From Rhizobium sp. L43 (lineage in GTDB: Bacteria; Pseudomonadota; Alphaproteobacteria; Rhizobiales; Rhizobiaceae), in assembly GCF_002531725.1 (NCBI RefSeq), contig NZ_NWSQ01000037.1, forward strand, positions 1 to 49,629: a DNA stretch of 49,629 nt. Direction: 5' to 3'. Position 1 is the first letter of the stretch, and each line of letters opens with the position of its first letter. The notes under the pieces were generated by a model, which was not told where the DNA came from, made no database searches, and saw only the letters and a program-made list of their open reading frames with translations. A program made the translations under genes and the position numbers. Shown one piece after another: positions 25,784 through 33,885 of this stretch.

Positions 25784-26929
25784 TTATCTGTCGAGGATGG
25801 TTTTGCGGGCGCTGATCGTGCGTCCGCCATCGGATGAAAAGAGATAGAGTTCCCGGGCATCGAGCTTCAGCGCGACGTTCTGCTCGGCGGCAAAGGGCGC
25901 CACGTAACTCAGCTGCACCGTGATATTGCCGGTGCCGCTCTCCGAGGCGATGGTCCTGAGATTGCCGGCGTCGACATAGAGGATGGTTTCGCGGCCGAGA
26001 TGCTCGACGAGCCTGACCTGGCCGTGGATCGCCCCGCCCTCGCCGCCATCGGCGACCATCGATATGTTCTCCGGCCGGACACCGAGCGTCAGGCTGGCGC
26101 CTTTCGGCAGCGCTGTCGCCTCCGCCAGTTCCACCGTCACCGGCACCAGGCCTGGCGCCGAGACTGTGACATTGCGGCCGGACACGCCATCGACGGTGAC
26201 GCCGAGGAAGTTCATTCTGGGTGCGCCGAGGAAACCGGCGACGAAGAGATTGTCGGGGTTGCGGTAAAGCTCCAGCGGCGAGCCGACCTGCTCGATCACC
26301 CCCTGGTTCAGGACGACGATGCGGCTTGCCATGGTCATCGCCTCCACCTGGTCGTGGGTGACGTAGACCATGGTGGCGCCGAGCTCGGCATGCAGGCTGC
26401 TGAGCTCGACGCGCATCTGGGTCCGGAGCGCCGCATCGAGGTTCGACAGCGGCTCGTCGAACAGGAAGACCTCGGGCGAGCGGGTGATCGCCCGGCCGAT
26501 CGCCACGCGCTGCCGCTGGCCGCCGGAAAGCTGCTTCGGCCGCTTGTCGAGCTGGTCGGTGATCCGCAGGATCTTGGCGGCGCGCGCGACAGCCGCCTCG
26601 ATCTCGGCCTTCGGGCGCTTGGCCATCCTGAGGCCGAAGCCCATGTTCTCCGCCACCGTCATGTGCGGATAGAGCGCGTAGGACTGGAAGACCATGGCGA
26701 TGCCGCGATCGCCCGGCTCCTGTTTGCTGACGTCGCGGCCGTTGATCAGGATCTGGCCGGAGGAAATCTGCTCCAGCCCGGCGATCGATTTCAGAAGCGT
26801 GGACTTGCCGCAGCCCGACGGGCCGACCATGACGATGAACTCGCCTTGCGCGACCGAAAGGTCGATGCCGCGCAGCGCATGATAGGCGCCGTAGTTCTTG
26901 TTGATCTCACGGAGTTCGAGACTGGTCAT
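25784..26929 (-). CDS. sugar ABC transporter ATPase (MsmK/UgpC/LacK-like)
   Basis: A 381-residue ATPase of the carbohydrate CUT1 class. Walker A GPSGCGKST (36-44), signature LSGGQRQRVAIGRA (134-147), Walker B VFLFDEPLSNLDA (D158-E159) and a C-terminal MalK-type TOBE domain (about 245-370, with LGVRPENISMV) are complete. It lies 17 bp upstream of the beta-galactosidase gene and 40 bp after the permease gene in the same operon, and energises that importer. ATPases of this type may be shared between several rhizobial sugar importers. Confidence 0.94.
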   Translation of the reverse strand: MTSLELREINKNYGAYHALRGIDLSVAQGEFIVMVGPSGCGKSTLLKSIAGLEQISSGQILINGRDVSKQEPGDRGIAMVFQSYALYPHMTVAENMGFGLRMAKRPKAEIEAAVARAAKILRITDQLDKRPKQLSGGQRQRVAIGRAITRSPEVFLFDEPLSNLDAALRTQMRVELSSLHAELGATMVYVTHDQVEAMTMASRIVVLNQGVIEQVGSPLELYRNPDNLFVAGFLGAPRMNFLGVTVDGVSGRNVTVSAPGLVPVTVELAEATALPKGASLTLGVRPENISMVADGGEGGAIHGQVRLVEHLGRETILYVDAGNLRTIASESGTGNITVQLSYVAPFAAEQNVALKLDARELYLFSSDGGRTISARKTILDR

Positions 26930-26969
26930 GTCTGGCTCTCTTCTGTTGAAACTTTGGACTGCCGATTGT

Positions 26970-27821
26970 TCATCCCTTCACCGCCCCCATGGTCAGGCCG
27001 GCGATGAAGTGCCGCTGCATCAGGAAGAACATCACGACGGGCGGCACGGCGACGACGATGGTGCCGGCGGAAATGAGATTCCAGGCCGAGACCCATTCGC
27101 CGCGCAGATTGGCAAGGCCGGCGGTCACCGGCTTGACGCTGTCGCTGACGGTCAGCACCACCGCCCAGAAATAGTCGTTCCAGATGAAGGTGAAGATCAG
27201 GATGGCAAGTGCCGCCAGCGCCGGCCGCACCAGCGGGATCGCCACATGCACGAGCGTCTGGAAGGGAGACGCCCCCTCGGCCCGCGCCGCCTGGAACAGT
27301 TCATCGGGCAGTGCGGCGATGAAATTGCGCATGAAGAGTGTCGCAAAACCCGTCTGGAAGGCGACGTGGAAGATGATCAGCGCCGCCGTCGTGTCGATCA
27401 GGTCGAGCCGCACCATCAGGTCGCGCACCGGGATCATCATGATCTGATGCGGCAGGAAATTGCCGCCGACGAAGAGTGCAAAGATCAGCATGTTGCCGCG
27501 AAAGCGGTAGCGCGACAGCACGTAGCCGGCGAGCGTCGAGAGCGCCAGCACGCCGATGAGAGAGGGAATGGTGATGATCAGGCTGTTGAGGAAGTAGCGG
27601 GCCATCGGCGTCTGGGTGAAGACATCGGTATAATTGTCGATCACGCCGATGCCGGTCGGCCATCCCCACAGATTGCCGCCCATGACATCCTCGGTCGTGC
27701 GGAAGGAGGTGAGGATGATGGCAATCAGCGGGCAGAGCCAGAGCAGCAGCACGATGACGACGGCGAACACATAGAGGCGGCGCTGCCAGACGGCGGCCTC
27801 GGGAATGGGACGAGGATACAT
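26970..27821 (-). CDS. carbohydrate ABC transporter permease (LacG/MalG-like)
   Basis: A 283-residue inner-membrane permease with six predicted helices, the first at FAVVIVLLLWLCPLIAIILT (about 18-37). The EAA loop, which contacts the ATPase, is visible as ELFQAARAEGASPFQTLVHV (about 174-193). The final GAVKG is the usual end of MalG-type permeases. Its ATG shares one base with the stop of the partner permease gene, so the pair is translationally coupled. It forms the importer channel with that partner. Confidence 0.93.
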   Translation of the reverse strand: MYPRPIPEAAVWQRRLYVFAVVIVLLLWLCPLIAIILTSFRTTEDVMGGNLWGWPTGIGVIDNYTDVFTQTPMARYFLNSLIITIPSLIGVLALSTLAGYVLSRYRFRGNMLIFALFVGGNFLPHQIMMIPVRDLMVRLDLIDTTAALIIFHVAFQTGFATLFMRNFIAALPDELFQAARAEGASPFQTLVHVAIPLVRPALAALAILIFTFIWNDYFWAVVLTVSDSVKPVTAGLANLRGEWVSAWNLISAGTIVVAVPPVVMFFLMQRHFIAGLTMGAVKG

Positions 27822-28705
27822 CAGCCTCCCCTCTCTTCGCTGCGGATGATGTGGCTGAGATACCAGGCGATGAAGACGGCCATGATCACGAACAGCACCG
27901 AGGCGATCGCCGCGCCGTAGCCGAAGCGGTAGGAGAAGATCGACTGCTCGTACATCTGATAGGCGAGCACCGAGGACGATCCGAATGGGCCGCCTGATGT
28001 CATCACCGACACCATGTCGAAGGAGCGCAAGGCACCGACGACGGTGACGGCAATGGCGATGAAGGTCACCTGGGTCAGTTGCGGCAGCACGATATGCCAG
28101 AGCATGTTCCAGCCTCTCGCCCCGTCGACGCGGCCCGCCCCGATCAGTTCTTCGCTTAAGTTGTTGAGGCCGGCGAGATAAAGCACCATGCAGAAGGTGA
28201 TCTGCGGCCAGAGTGCGGCGATGACGATCGCGAAGGTGACGAAATGCTCGTCGGAGAGAACCGCCGGCGCCACCGCTCCGAATGCCCTATAGATCAGCGC
28301 CAGCAGCCCGAATTCCGGCGTATAGACCCAGGTGAAGACGACCCCCACCGTCACCGAGGCCAGCACCAGCGGAATGAAGAACAGCGACTTCAGGAAGCGC
28401 ATGCCGCGGATTTTCTGGTTGACCAGCAGCGCGATGGCAAGCCCGATCGGCGGCGCGGCCATGAACATGACAAGCCAGATCAGATTGTTCTTCAGCGACA
28501 CGTAGAATTGCGGATCGTTGTATAGCTCGACGTAATTGCCGAGCCCGATCCAGACCATCGGCCCGAAACCGTCCCACTCGTGCAGGCTGATCCACACGCT
28601 CCGGACCGCCGACAGCAGAATGACGGTAGAAAACAGCAGGATCGCAGGTGCGATGAGCAAGGTCGGGGTCAGCCACCACCGCTGGCGGCGCCATAATGTC
28701 TGCAT
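27821..28705 (-). CDS. sugar ABC transporter permease (LacF/MalF-like)
   Basis: A 294-residue permease with six helices. The start at ATG 28705 (MQTLWRRQRWWLTPTLLIAP) matches family length; the frame stays open to 28747 but that extension is atypical. The EAA loop is EELIGAGRVDGARGWNMLWH (about 193-212). It heads the permease pair of the lac-type operon. The upstream binding-protein gene is separated from it by 334 bp carrying two palindromic repeats, which probably changes the mRNA ratio between them. Confidence 0.9.
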   Translation of the reverse strand: MQTLWRRQRWWLTPTLLIAPAILLFSTVILLSAVRSVWISLHEWDGFGPMVWIGLGNYVELYNDPQFYVSLKNNLIWLVMFMAAPPIGLAIALLVNQKIRGMRFLKSLFFIPLVLASVTVGVVFTWVYTPEFGLLALIYRAFGAVAPAVLSDEHFVTFAIVIAALWPQITFCMVLYLAGLNNLSEELIGAGRVDGARGWNMLWHIVLPQLTQVTFIAIAVTVVGALRSFDMVSVMTSGGPFGSSSVLAYQMYEQSIFSYRFGYGAAIASVLFVIMAVFIAWYLSHIIRSEERGG

Positions 28706-28780
28706 TTCAGGAGCCTCATGTTGTTCGTATGGGCTTTGCCGCCCCACAGGCCGCCGTCAAAGTCCGCCAACCCCTCCTTT

Positions 28781-28866
28781 CGTCATGCTCGGGCTTGTCC
28801 CGAGCATCTGCCCCCGGTCGATAGGGCAGTAGATCCTCGGCACAAGGCCGAGGATGACGTCGAGTG
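28781..28866. repeat. 86-bp palindromic repeat, copy A
   Basis: The first of two copies exactly 140 bp apart. It holds two 9-bp stem-loops with 5-nt loops: ATGCTCGGG/CCCGAGCAT (28785-28807) and ATCCTCGGC/GCCGAGGAT (28833-28855). Its two 29-bp halves are themselves inverted copies of each other, so it can form a cruciform. Dispersed palindromes of this type are common between genes in alphaproteobacteria. Confidence 0.9.
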
Positions 28867-28920
28867 GAAGGCGGGCGCGGAGTGACGCCCTCGGCTGGCA
28901 AAGCCCACCACCCCCTTCTT

Positions 28921-29006
28921 CGTCATGCTCGGGCTTGTCCCGAGCATCTACCTCCCGTCGATAGGGCAGCAGATCCTCGGCACAAGGCCGAGGATGACGT
29001 CGAGTG
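28921..29006. repeat. 86-bp palindromic repeat, copy B
   Basis: Second copy, same orientation and nearly identical to copy A; the differences cluster in the central GCCCCC/ACCTCC region and at one base of GGGCAG(T/C)AG. It ends 34 bp after the binding-protein stop codon, so its RNA hairpins could protect the upstream message from 3' exonucleases. Confidence 0.9.
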
Positions 29007-29039
29007 AGGAGCGCGGTCCGCAGCAAGCCGCAAGCACTC

Positions 29040-30314
29040 TCAGATCTTATAAATCCGCTTCCGCGTCCCCTCGAGCCGCGTGAGGATGGCCTTGCGCCGG
29101 TCGGGCTTGGCCATGAACTCCTGGAAGCCGACGAGGCCGGCCTGGGCCATGTCGGGATCGCTGTCGCGGTCGTAATATTGCGACGTGCCCTGCACCGTCT
29201 TCATCGTCTCCACCGCGACATTGACGAGCGGGTCCTTACTCGGCGGCAGGTCGTGGCGCGGCGGCACATTACCGCCCGGCTCCAGATAGGCGGCCAGGTT
29301 CTCCGGCCTGTAGAAATAGGCGAGGAATTCGCGCGCGCCCTGCTTGTTCTTGGCCTTGGCGGGAATGTGGATCGAATTGACCGAGAATTCCTCGAAATGG
29401 CCGACCTTGGCGTCGAGCACCGGGAAGGTCGCGTAGCCAAGCTGCGGCAGGTCCGCTTCGGTGAAGGCCGAGCGCAGGAAGGCGCCGAGATTCATCATGC
29501 CGGCTTTCTTCTGCGCCAGAAGGGCCGCGGCCTCCTGCCAGCCGAAGGAGGTGTGGTTCGGCGTGAAGAAGCCCTTCGATATCATCGCTTCCCACTGGTC
29601 GAAAACATCGGTCAGCGACGGATCGAGATAGCTCATCTCGCCGTTCATCAGCGCCATGTGCTTGTCGAGACCATTGATGCGAAGGTTCATCTGATCGAAC
29701 CAGCCGGCCGCCGGCCACAATTCCTTGGTGCCGATCGCAACCGGGGTAATGCCAGCCGCCTTGCACTTGTCGCCATAGGCCATGAATTCCTCGGCGGTCT
29801 TCGGCACGGTCAGCCCGTGCTGCTCGAACACGTCCTTGCGATAGAACATGCCCCAGAGCGTGCCGCCTGTGGGAAGGCCGTACTGCTTGCCGTCTTCGGT
29901 AACGGCGCCGGCCGTCGCCCCCAGCACATCCTTGTACTTTTCCTTCTCGAAGAGATCGGAGATGTCGTCGAACAGGCCACGCTTGACGAAGGCACGCATG
30001 CGGTTGCCGGAAAACCAGGAGCAGACATCGGGGGCGCCGGCGACGAGATAATTGCGGATCGCCGTCTTGTGGGCCTCGTGATCCATATTGTTGATGACGA
30101 CATTGACGCCGGCTTCCTTGCTGAAGCCCGCGGCGATCGCCTTCAGCGCGTCGAGCGCGGCGCCATTGTTTTCGGCCGAGATCATCGTGACTTCCTGCGC
30201 CTGCGCGATCGCAGGGATCGAGAAGCTGCCGGCAACAGCCGCGGCAGAAACCAGGCCCGCGCCCTTCAGGAAGCGTCTGCGGGTGGTCGACGGAAATTGC
30301 TTCAAAAATGCCAT
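29040..30314 (-). CDS. sugar ABC transporter substrate-binding protein (LacE-like)
   Basis: A 424-residue periplasmic binding protein. The N-terminus TTRRRFLKGAGLVSAAAVAG carries a twin-arginine signal, with cleavage after AIAQA. The body has the type I extracellular solute-binding fold (family 1): FSKEAGVNVVINNMDHEAHK, YGLPTGGTLWGMFYRKDVFE and GMMNLGAFLRS. The ATG at 30314 is chosen for its GGGAGGAATT ribosome-binding site; an upstream extension to 30389 is not plausible. It is the first gene of the operon, with its promoter in the gap shared with the divergent ROK regulator. Ligand probably a beta-galactoside. Confidence 0.93.
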   Translation of the reverse strand: MAFLKQFPSTTRRRFLKGAGLVSAAAVAGSFSIPAIAQAQEVTMISAENNGAALDALKAIAAGFSKEAGVNVVINNMDHEAHKTAIRNYLVAGAPDVCSWFSGNRMRAFVKRGLFDDISDLFEKEKYKDVLGATAGAVTEDGKQYGLPTGGTLWGMFYRKDVFEQHGLTVPKTAEEFMAYGDKCKAAGITPVAIGTKELWPAAGWFDQMNLRINGLDKHMALMNGEMSYLDPSLTDVFDQWEAMISKGFFTPNHTSFGWQEAAALLAQKKAGMMNLGAFLRSAFTEADLPQLGYATFPVLDAKVGHFEEFSVNSIHIPAKAKNKQGAREFLAYFYRPENLAAYLEPGGNVPPRHDLPPSKDPLVNVAVETMKTVQGTSQYYDRDSDPDMAQAGLVGFQEFMAKPDRRKAILTRLEGTRKRIYKI

Positions 30315-30482
30315 TGAATTCCTCCCAGTTGATCGATCGACATCTCCCGACCGCCGCCTCCTCCATGAAACGACCGACCAGGTTTTCAACGCGGCGATCC
30401 ACTCGGCGATTAGAGCGATAATCCGCCTGGCTGAGTTGATCCGCGGCCGAACTTATGCATAGATCTTTGCAGCCCGCAATAA

Positions 30483-30499
30483 TTAATTTACAAAATTAA
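30483..30499. promoter_or_regulatory. perfect palindrome, candidate ROK operator
   Basis: TTAATTTACAAAATTAA has 7-bp perfect arms around ACA. It lies 11 bp before the ROK regulator's GTG and in the intergenic region of the divergent sugar operon. AT-rich palindromes of this size are typical of NagC/Mlc/XylR-type operators. Binding here would block the regulator's own translation-start region and possibly the sugar operon. Confidence 0.6.
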
Positions 30500-30509
30500 G
30501 GAATGCAAA

Positions 30510-31721
30510 GTGAAGCTCAAAGGCGACCAGACCACGGCGAGAGCCATGAACCGACGCCTCATTCTCAACCTCCTCAGGCGTGAGGGGCCGAGGAGCCGCG
30601 CCGACATCGCCACCGTCATCGGCTTGAGCCCGGCCGCCGTGACCTTTGTCATTGCCGACCTGCTGCAGGAAGGCATCGTCATCGAAGGACAGTCCGTGCC
30701 CGGCCCCGCCGGCCGTCGGCCGATCCCTGTCGACATCAACTACGAGCATGCACTCGCCATCGGCTTCAAGCTGATGGTGGATTCGGTGGAATGCGTGGCG
30801 ACCGACCTTGCTACCAACCCGGTCGCCGCCATGCGGGTAAGCCTCGGCGGCCACGACCCCGATAAGGTCGCCGACCTGCTGGCGGGCACCGTGCCCGAAC
30901 TGGTGAAACTCGCCGGCCGGCCGAAAGCCAGGCTCGCCGGCATCGGCATCTCCATGCCCGGCGTCATCAACCACGAGCAGACCGCCTGCGTGCGCAGCCA
31001 CCGCTTCCAATGGGACAACGTCCCCCTCGCCTCGCTGGTCGCCAGCCGCGTGCATGTGCCGGTCTGGCTGGAAGACGATACCAACGCCTATGCCATCGCC
31101 CAGCAGCTCTTCGGCCTCGGCCGCCAGCACCGCAACATGGCGGTGCTGGCCGTCGGAGTCGGCATCAGCTGCGCCCTTGTCATCGACGGCAAGCTCTATC
31201 GCGGCGCAAACGGTGCGGCCGGCAAGTTCGGCCACACGCTGTTCGAAGAGAACGGCCGGCTTTGCGAATGCGGCAAGCGCGGCTGCCTGATGGCCTATCA
31301 CTCGGAACTCTCGATGCTGCGCCGCTGGCGCGAGGCAACCGGCAGCAGTGAGGAACTCGGCCTGCCCGAACTCTGCGAAGCGCTCGCATCAGGCGACACC
31401 ACCGCCACCGCGCTGGTCGCCGATTCCGGCCGCGGCATCGGCACCGCCCTTGCCAACCTCGTCAACATCACCGACCCCGAAGTCATCGTCGCCGGCGGCG
31501 AAGCCGTCTCGCTCGGCGATGCCTTCCTGACGCCGCTGCGCGAAGCCCTCGCCGCCCGCACCTTCCGCACCGCCCCGCCGCTGCTGCCCGACTGGGAGGA
31601 TAATTCCTGGGCAAGGGGCGCGGCCGCGCTGGTGACCCAGAAGATCTTCGATTTTGAATCATCGGGCGGGGTGACGGATATTGCGACGCTGGGCGTGAGA
31701 GGCTCGACCTCGGCGGCTTGA
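30510..31721 (+). CDS. ROK family transcriptional regulator
   Basis: A 403-residue NagC/XylR-type regulator. The N-terminal winged helix (RRLILNLLRREGPRSRADIA through SPAAVTFVIADLLQEGIV, about 11-55) is followed by a sugar-kinase-like ROK domain with the zinc motif CECGKRGCLMAY; the usual Glu after GCL is Met. GTG 30510 has AAGGA at good spacing. It is divergent from the sugar ABC/GH42 operon and is its likely repressor, released by the imported or cleaved sugar. This replaces the AraC/LacI-type regulators of other rhizobial lac loci. Confidence 0.9.
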   Translation: MKLKGDQTTARAMNRRLILNLLRREGPRSRADIATVIGLSPAAVTFVIADLLQEGIVIEGQSVPGPAGRRPIPVDINYEHALAIGFKLMVDSVECVATDLATNPVAAMRVSLGGHDPDKVADLLAGTVPELVKLAGRPKARLAGIGISMPGVINHEQTACVRSHRFQWDNVPLASLVASRVHVPVWLEDDTNAYAIAQQLFGLGRQHRNMAVLAVGVGISCALVIDGKLYRGANGAAGKFGHTLFEENGRLCECGKRGCLMAYHSELSMLRRWREATGSSEELGLPELCEALASGDTTATALVADSGRGIGTALANLVNITDPEVIVAGGEAVSLGDAFLTPLREALAARTFRTAPPLLPDWEDNSWARGAAALVTQKIFDFESSGGVTDIATLGVRGSTSAA

Positions 31722-31818
31722 GGCCTGCACGGCACGCGATCCGACCCACTCCGGGCTGTTCGCCCGACGGGATCGGGTATATACTTCTGGCCCGCCAAAT
31801 TAGCCGGGGGAGAGCGAG

Positions 31819-32733
31819 ATGCGCGGGCTGATAGGGGGCATATTCATCTACTTGAGTGTTCTTGCAGCGTCCGATGCCCGCCAGCTTCACGAGGCGGCCA
31901 AGAGCGGCGACGTGACCGCAATCGCGGCGGCCCTCGATCAAGGGGCCGACATCGAGGAGCAGGACAAGGGAGCCACAGCTCTGCTGCTCGCAGTCCGCAG
32001 CGGCCATACCGATGCCGCGGAATTGCTGATCAAGCGCGGAGCAAACGTGAACAAGGAATCCGGCCTCGGCCTGCCTTTGACTGCTGCCGTCCTCACCGGT
32101 TCCGCCGACCTCATGCGGTTGCTGTTGGCGCACGGCGCCGATCCCAATGCCGCCGCGAGGGGCGAACGTATGCTGCACTTCGCAGTCGCCGGCAACTGTC
32201 TCGACTGCGTCAAGCTGCTCGTGGAAGCAGGCGCAGATGTCAACGCCATCTGGGTACGGGGAGACCCAACCCGCAACCCTGCCATCATGACGGCCTATCA
32301 TCTGGCCAGACACGACGATCGCGCCGAAATCGCCGACTACCTCTTGGCGCACGGTGTCATAATACAGAAGCCCCAACCGATTTCCGCGAAACTGGCAAAA
32401 GCTGATCCTGCAAAGGGCGCGGCCTTCTTTGCCGCCAACTGCGTCAGCTGCCATGGCAAACGTCCGCAGGATATACCTTCCCGCAAAGGCCCCAACCTGT
32501 GGAACGTCGTTGGGCACGACAAGGCCTCAACCAAGTTCGGCGGCTACTCCAAAACCCTGCTGGATTGGCCGGGCTCATGGACCTACGAGGACCTCAACAT
32601 TTTCATCGCCGGACCGACCCTCACGACGCCCGGCGTCAACATGGACGTTCGCGGCGCGCCCGATGAAGCCGACCGCCTGAATGTGATCGCTTATCTCAGA
32701 ACGCTGAGCGACGCGCCGGCTCCGCTGCCCTGA
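31819..32733 (+). CDS. ankyrin repeat-cytochrome c fusion protein
   Basis: A 304-residue exported protein. After a signal-like N-terminus (MRGLIGGIFIYLSVLAASDA) come four to five ankyrin repeats (about 22-182, e.g. ATALLLAVRSGHTDAAELLI). The C-terminal 110 residues are a class I cytochrome c: haem site C208-x2-C211-H212 (NCVSCHG), GPNLWNVVGHDKAS, and a likely distal Met at 275 (PGVNMDVRG). It should bind haem in the periplasm and carry electrons while the ankyrin part binds a partner. The partner is unknown, and no oxidase or dehydrogenase gene is adjacent. Confidence 0.87.
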   Translation: MRGLIGGIFIYLSVLAASDARQLHEAAKSGDVTAIAAALDQGADIEEQDKGATALLLAVRSGHTDAAELLIKRGANVNKESGLGLPLTAAVLTGSADLMRLLLAHGADPNAAARGERMLHFAVAGNCLDCVKLLVEAGADVNAIWVRGDPTRNPAIMTAYHLARHDDRAEIADYLLAHGVIIQKPQPISAKLAKADPAKGAAFFAANCVSCHGKRPQDIPSRKGPNLWNVVGHDKASTKFGGYSKTLLDWPGSWTYEDLNIFIAGPTLTTPGVNMDVRGAPDEADRLNVIAYLRTLSDAPAPLP

Positions 32734-32848
32734 GCGGTGTGGTCTGTCGGCCACTTCCGCGGGCCGGTTGCATTTCGCGCTCACGCGACTACCTTTCATA
32801 CCAGACCGCTTCCCCCCATTGGCAAACAGAAACGACCGTGAGCAAGCC

Positions 32849-33115
32849 ATGTGCCGAAACATAAAACCTCTGTTCAATTTCGATCCGCCGGCGACGGACG
32901 AAGAGATTCACGATGCCGCGCTCCAGTTCGTGCGCAAGCTGAGCGGAGCGACCAAACCGTCGAAGCGCAATGAGGTGGCGTTCGAACGCGCCGTCAGTTC
33001 GATCGCTACTTGCGCCCGCGAACTGCTCGATTCACTGGAGACGTCTCAACCGCCTCGCGACCGCGAGGAAGTAGCGGCGAAGGCGCGCGAGAGAAGCGCG
33101 ATCCGGTTCGCATAA
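32849..33115 (+). CDS. DUF2277 family protein
   Basis: An 88-residue cytosolic protein. The start MCRNIKPLFNFDPPATDEEI and the block AALQFVRKLSGATKP-SKRNEVAF are diagnostic of DUF2277. Start at ATG 32849 is fixed by the conserved MCRNIK N-terminus, although an upstream frame is open. The function of the family is not known. Alone on its transcript as far as can be seen. Confidence 0.9.
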   Translation: MCRNIKPLFNFDPPATDEEIHDAALQFVRKLSGATKPSKRNEVAFERAVSSIATCARELLDSLETSQPPRDREEVAAKARERSAIRFA

Positions 33116-33263
33116 GAAAGGTCCATGAGAGATCTTAGTCAGGTCTCTCGATACACTCGCTTACAAAAATGGGGGTTTCCAGACACATCCCTGGTTCAAT
33201 CATCGACTGAAATACCGGTGCGGCCATGAGCCGACAAATGGTCAATTCAGGAAGGATGACAAG

Positions 33264-33650
33264 ATGAAAATGATCCAGGCTATGGCGCTAGCCCTCGTTC
33301 TCGGCGGCGCGGCAGCAGCACATGCGGAACAGCCGATACAGCGCACCGACCTCATCCAGAACGATATCGACGTGCCCGGCCACGAGGTCGTCCAGGTCCG
33401 CGTCGATATCGCCCCGGGCGTTCTCGCGCCGAACCACTCGCATCCCGGCGAGGAAGTCGCCTTCGTCATCGAGGGCACGCTGGAATACCAGCTCGAAGGC
33501 AGGCAGCCCGTGATCCTCAAGCCCGGCCAATCCCTGTTCATTCCCTCCGGCACCGTCCACTCGGCGAAGAACGTCGGCAGCGGCAAGGCGTCGGAATTGG
33601 CGACCTACATCGTCCGCAAGGGCGAGACGCTCGTCGTGCCTGCCAAGTGA
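33264..33650 (+). CDS. periplasmic cupin domain protein
   Basis: A 128-residue protein with a signal peptide (MKMIQAMALALVLGGAAAAH) and a single cupin_2 barrel. The metal-site motif is NHSHPGEEVAFVIEG and the second motif is PGQSLFIPSGTVHSAKNVG. AAGGATG precedes ATG 33264. Exported small cupins of this sort are widespread, and substrates are mostly unknown. Isolated gene; the 148 bp upstream hold no recognisable site. Confidence 0.88.
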   Translation: MKMIQAMALALVLGGAAAAHAEQPIQRTDLIQNDIDVPGHEVVQVRVDIAPGVLAPNHSHPGEEVAFVIEGTLEYQLEGRQPVILKPGQSLFIPSGTVHSAKNVGSGKASELATYIVRKGETLVVPAK

Positions 33651-33885
33651 GACCACCTAGCGCCTCATCCCTTCTCCTCTCGGGGAGAAGGCGGCGACAG
33701 CCAGATGGGACGTAGCGGTACATTGGCTGGGAGAGCTGCCGCTTCGCGTTAAAACCATCGCCGAACCACGAGAAAAACCTACCACTTTCCCGAGTCACCC
33801 CTTTCCGCGCACCCGACCGCTGCATATTCTCTGGCCGGCGGTCGCACTCCGATTCAGGGGCTGCATCAGGGACGACAAAGGAATA

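Noticed and set aside
28781..29006. Possible CRISPR-like direct repeats
   Set aside because: Only two units, each 86 bp and internally palindromic, with no spacers or cas genes; they are intergenic palindromic repeats.
29004..30317. Plus-strand frame opposite the sugar-binding protein gene
   Set aside because: Shadow of a gene with a Tat signal and clear binding-protein features on the other strand.
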